A stretch of DNA of 64,000 nucleotides from Hyphomonadaceae bacterium. Lineage in GTDB: Bacteria > Pseudomonadota > Alphaproteobacteria > Caulobacterales > Hyphomonadaceae. The stretch covers positions 248,001 through 312,000 of the forward strand of contig JADKDU010000001.1 in the NCBI GenBank assembly GCA_016714495.1, read 5' to 3'. Shown here piece by piece: positions 62,802 to 64,000 of the stretch. Each line of letters begins with the position of its first letter. Position 1 is the stretch's first letter. The position numbers and the translations under genes were made by a program. The notes beneath the pieces were generated by a model. That model made no database searches, was not told the DNA's origin, and worked only from the letters and a program-made list of their open reading frames with translations.

Positions 62802-63995
62802 ATGGCAGACCTCGAACAGTTCCGGGCCGACGCCCGCGCATGGCTCGAGGCCAACTGCCCGCCGTCGATGCGCTCGCCGATGGTGGAAAGCGAAATCGTC
62901 TGGGGCGGCCGCAACCAGACATTCGCCAACCAGGACTCGAAGATCTGGCTGGACCGCATGGTCGCAAAAGGTTGGACCGCGCCGGCCTGGCCGAAAGAAT
63001 ATGGCGGTGGCGGATTGTCGAAGGCCGAAGCCATCGTGCTTGACCAGGAGATGAAGCGCCTCAACGCGCGCTCACCCCTCGCCTCATTCGGCATCTGGAT
63101 GCTGGGCCCGGTCCTGCTTGAATACGCCAGCGAGGAGCAGAAGAAGAAATTCCTGCCCGACATTGTCGCCGGCAAGACGCGTTGGTGCCAGGGATATTCC
63201 GAACCCGGTGCGGGGTCCGACCTCGCCGCGCTGCAGACTAAATGCGTGGACAGGGGCGATCACTGGCTGATCAATGGCTCCAAGATCTGGACGAGCTATG
63301 CGGATCAGGCTGACTGGATCTTCTGCCTCGTCCGCACTGATTTCACCAAGAAGCACGAGGGCGTCTCCTTCATCCTGTTCGACATGACGACCCCCGGCGT
63401 CGAGACGCGCCCGATCCTGCTGATCTCGGGATCGTCGCCCTTCTGTGAGACCTTCTTCACCGACGTCAAAGTTCCAAAGGACCAGCTCGTCGGTACGCCT
63501 GGCAAGGGCTGGGAAATCGCCAAGCGCCTGCTCCAGTACGAGCGCCAGAACATCTCCGCGACCGGCTTCGGGGCTGACCGCAATGCGGGCCCGACGCTGG
63601 CGGATATCGCGAAGAAGTATGTCGGCATGAAAGACGGCGTCCTTGCCGATGGCGACCTACGCGCCCGCATCACCAAGTCAATGATCTATGAGCACGCCTT
63701 CAAGCTCACCATACAGCGCAACGCCGAAATGGCGAAAGCCGGCGCGGATGTTGGCCCGGGCACTTCGATCATCAAATACGCCGCCGCCAAAATGAACCAG
63801 ACCAAGACCGAGCTTCAGATCGAGGCGATGGGCCATCAAGGGCTTGGCTGGGAAGGCGAAGGCTTCAAGCCGGGAGAAATCATGTCCACACGCGCCATGC
63901 TGCGCGCGAAGGGCAATTCGATCGAAGGCGGCACGTCTGAAGTCAACCTCAACGTTATAGCGAAGCGGGTGCTGGGGCTGCGCGACCACCAGTAG
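62802..63995 (+). CDS. Acyl-CoA dehydrogenase
   Basis: A 397-residue FAD-dependent acyl-CoA dehydrogenase, more like the branch with sterol or aromatic acyl-CoA substrates than the one at 32313-33479. ATG 62802 has GGGAGG upstream. Motifs: 'WPKEYGGGGLSKAEAIVLDQE' in part (WPKEYGGGGLS), 'CQGYSEPGAGSDLAAL', 'HWLINGSKIWTSYADQAD', 'FFTDVKVPKDQLVG' and the C-terminal 'IEGGTSEVNLNVIAKRVLG'. It passes electrons to ETF. The window ends five bases after its stop, so its operon partners are not visible. Confidence 0.93.
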   Translation: MADLEQFRADARAWLEANCPPSMRSPMVESEIVWGGRNQTFANQDSKIWLDRMVAKGWTAPAWPKEYGGGGLSKAEAIVLDQEMKRLNARSPLASFGIWMLGPVLLEYASEEQKKKFLPDIVAGKTRWCQGYSEPGAGSDLAALQTKCVDRGDHWLINGSKIWTSYADQADWIFCLVRTDFTKKHEGVSFILFDMTTPGVETRPILLISGSSPFCETFFTDVKVPKDQLVGTPGKGWEIAKRLLQYERQNISATGFGADRNAGPTLADIAKKYVGMKDGVLADGDLRARITKSMIYEHAFKLTIQRNAEMAKAGADVGPGTSIIKYAAAKMNQTKTELQIEAMGHQGLGWEGEGFKPGEIMSTRAMLRAKGNSIEGGTSEVNLNVIAKRVLGLRDHQ

Positions 63996-64000
63996 CGAAA

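Noticed and set aside
1..64000. CRISPR arrays, complete insertion sequences, prophage or tRNA/rRNA genes
   Set aside because: No regularly spaced repeats, transposase or phage proteins, or cloverleaf-like segments were recognised on reading.

Overview
The window is a gene-dense, high-GC stretch of bacterial chromosome. It carries chorismate synthase, excinuclease UvrC, ClpB, fructose-bisphosphatase, soluble transhydrogenase, PdxH and a sirtuin, mixed with TonB-dependent receptors, acyl-CoA dehydrogenases, a DUF2336 protein, an HWE-type histidine kinase and several secreted alpha/beta hydrolases. That mix suggests an aerobic, Gram-negative alphaproteobacterium, perhaps Caulobacterales/Hyphomonadaceae. 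The placement is an inference, since no rRNA is present. I found no CRISPR array, complete insertion sequence, prophage, rRNA or tRNA.

Layout. 1-2.9 kb: end of a membrane protein, a gene-poor stretch, then on the minus strand a YjbR protein, a broken secreted cyclase and pdxH. 3-14.4 kb: a small secreted protein, a broken APC permease, aroC, a glycine-zipper protein, a TlyA methyltransferase, a SodC-like lipoprotein, a CorA/ZntB transporter, two tandem small membrane paralogues, a broken GNAT acetyltransferase, an AEC transporter, and an anion symporter translationally coupled to a broken CE15-like esterase. 14.4-20 kb: sthA, DUF2336, fbp and a lipoprotein lipase. 20-26.5 kb: a fatty acid desaturase, a TetR/TonB-receptor pair flanked by 25-base direct repeats, a secreted protein of unknown family and a broken alpha/beta hydrolase. 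26.6-33.5 kb: uvrC, an HExxH lipid- or protein-surface candidate, an esterase, an amidohydrolase and an acyl-CoA dehydrogenase. 33.5-37 kb: a TetR repressor divergent from an EmrAB-type efflux pair. 37-42.7 kb: an orphan histidine kinase, a Crp/Fnr regulator and clpB. 42.9-50 kb: a large TonB receptor facing a soluble double TonB-C protein, a 3-hydroxyacyl-CoA dehydrogenase, a broken SDR, a membrane protein and a second copy of the unknown secreted family. 50-57.5 kb: sirtuin, small proteins, a SnoaL-like protein, the molybdenum hydroxylase pair iorAB and a 655-residue heme/copper/EF-hand fusion protein. 57.5-64 kb: a broken small gene, a multiply damaged HAD pseudogene, a threonine aldolase, a GGDEF/EAL protein and an acyl-CoA dehydrogenase.

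Two features dominate. First, at least seven otherwise conserved genes are each broken by a single one-base frameshift, five of them consistent with a base lost from a short mononucleotide run (four in G/C runs of 4-5). This looks more like homopolymer sequencing error than gene decay. The HAD gene is different: it has two frameshifts, a stop and a changed nucleophile, and looks truly dead. Second, the region is rich in envelope and periplasmic functions. The most unusual is the iorAB neighbour, which fuses a cysteine-less redoxin fold, a single CxxCH heme site, a copper-monooxygenase-like region and EF-hands.
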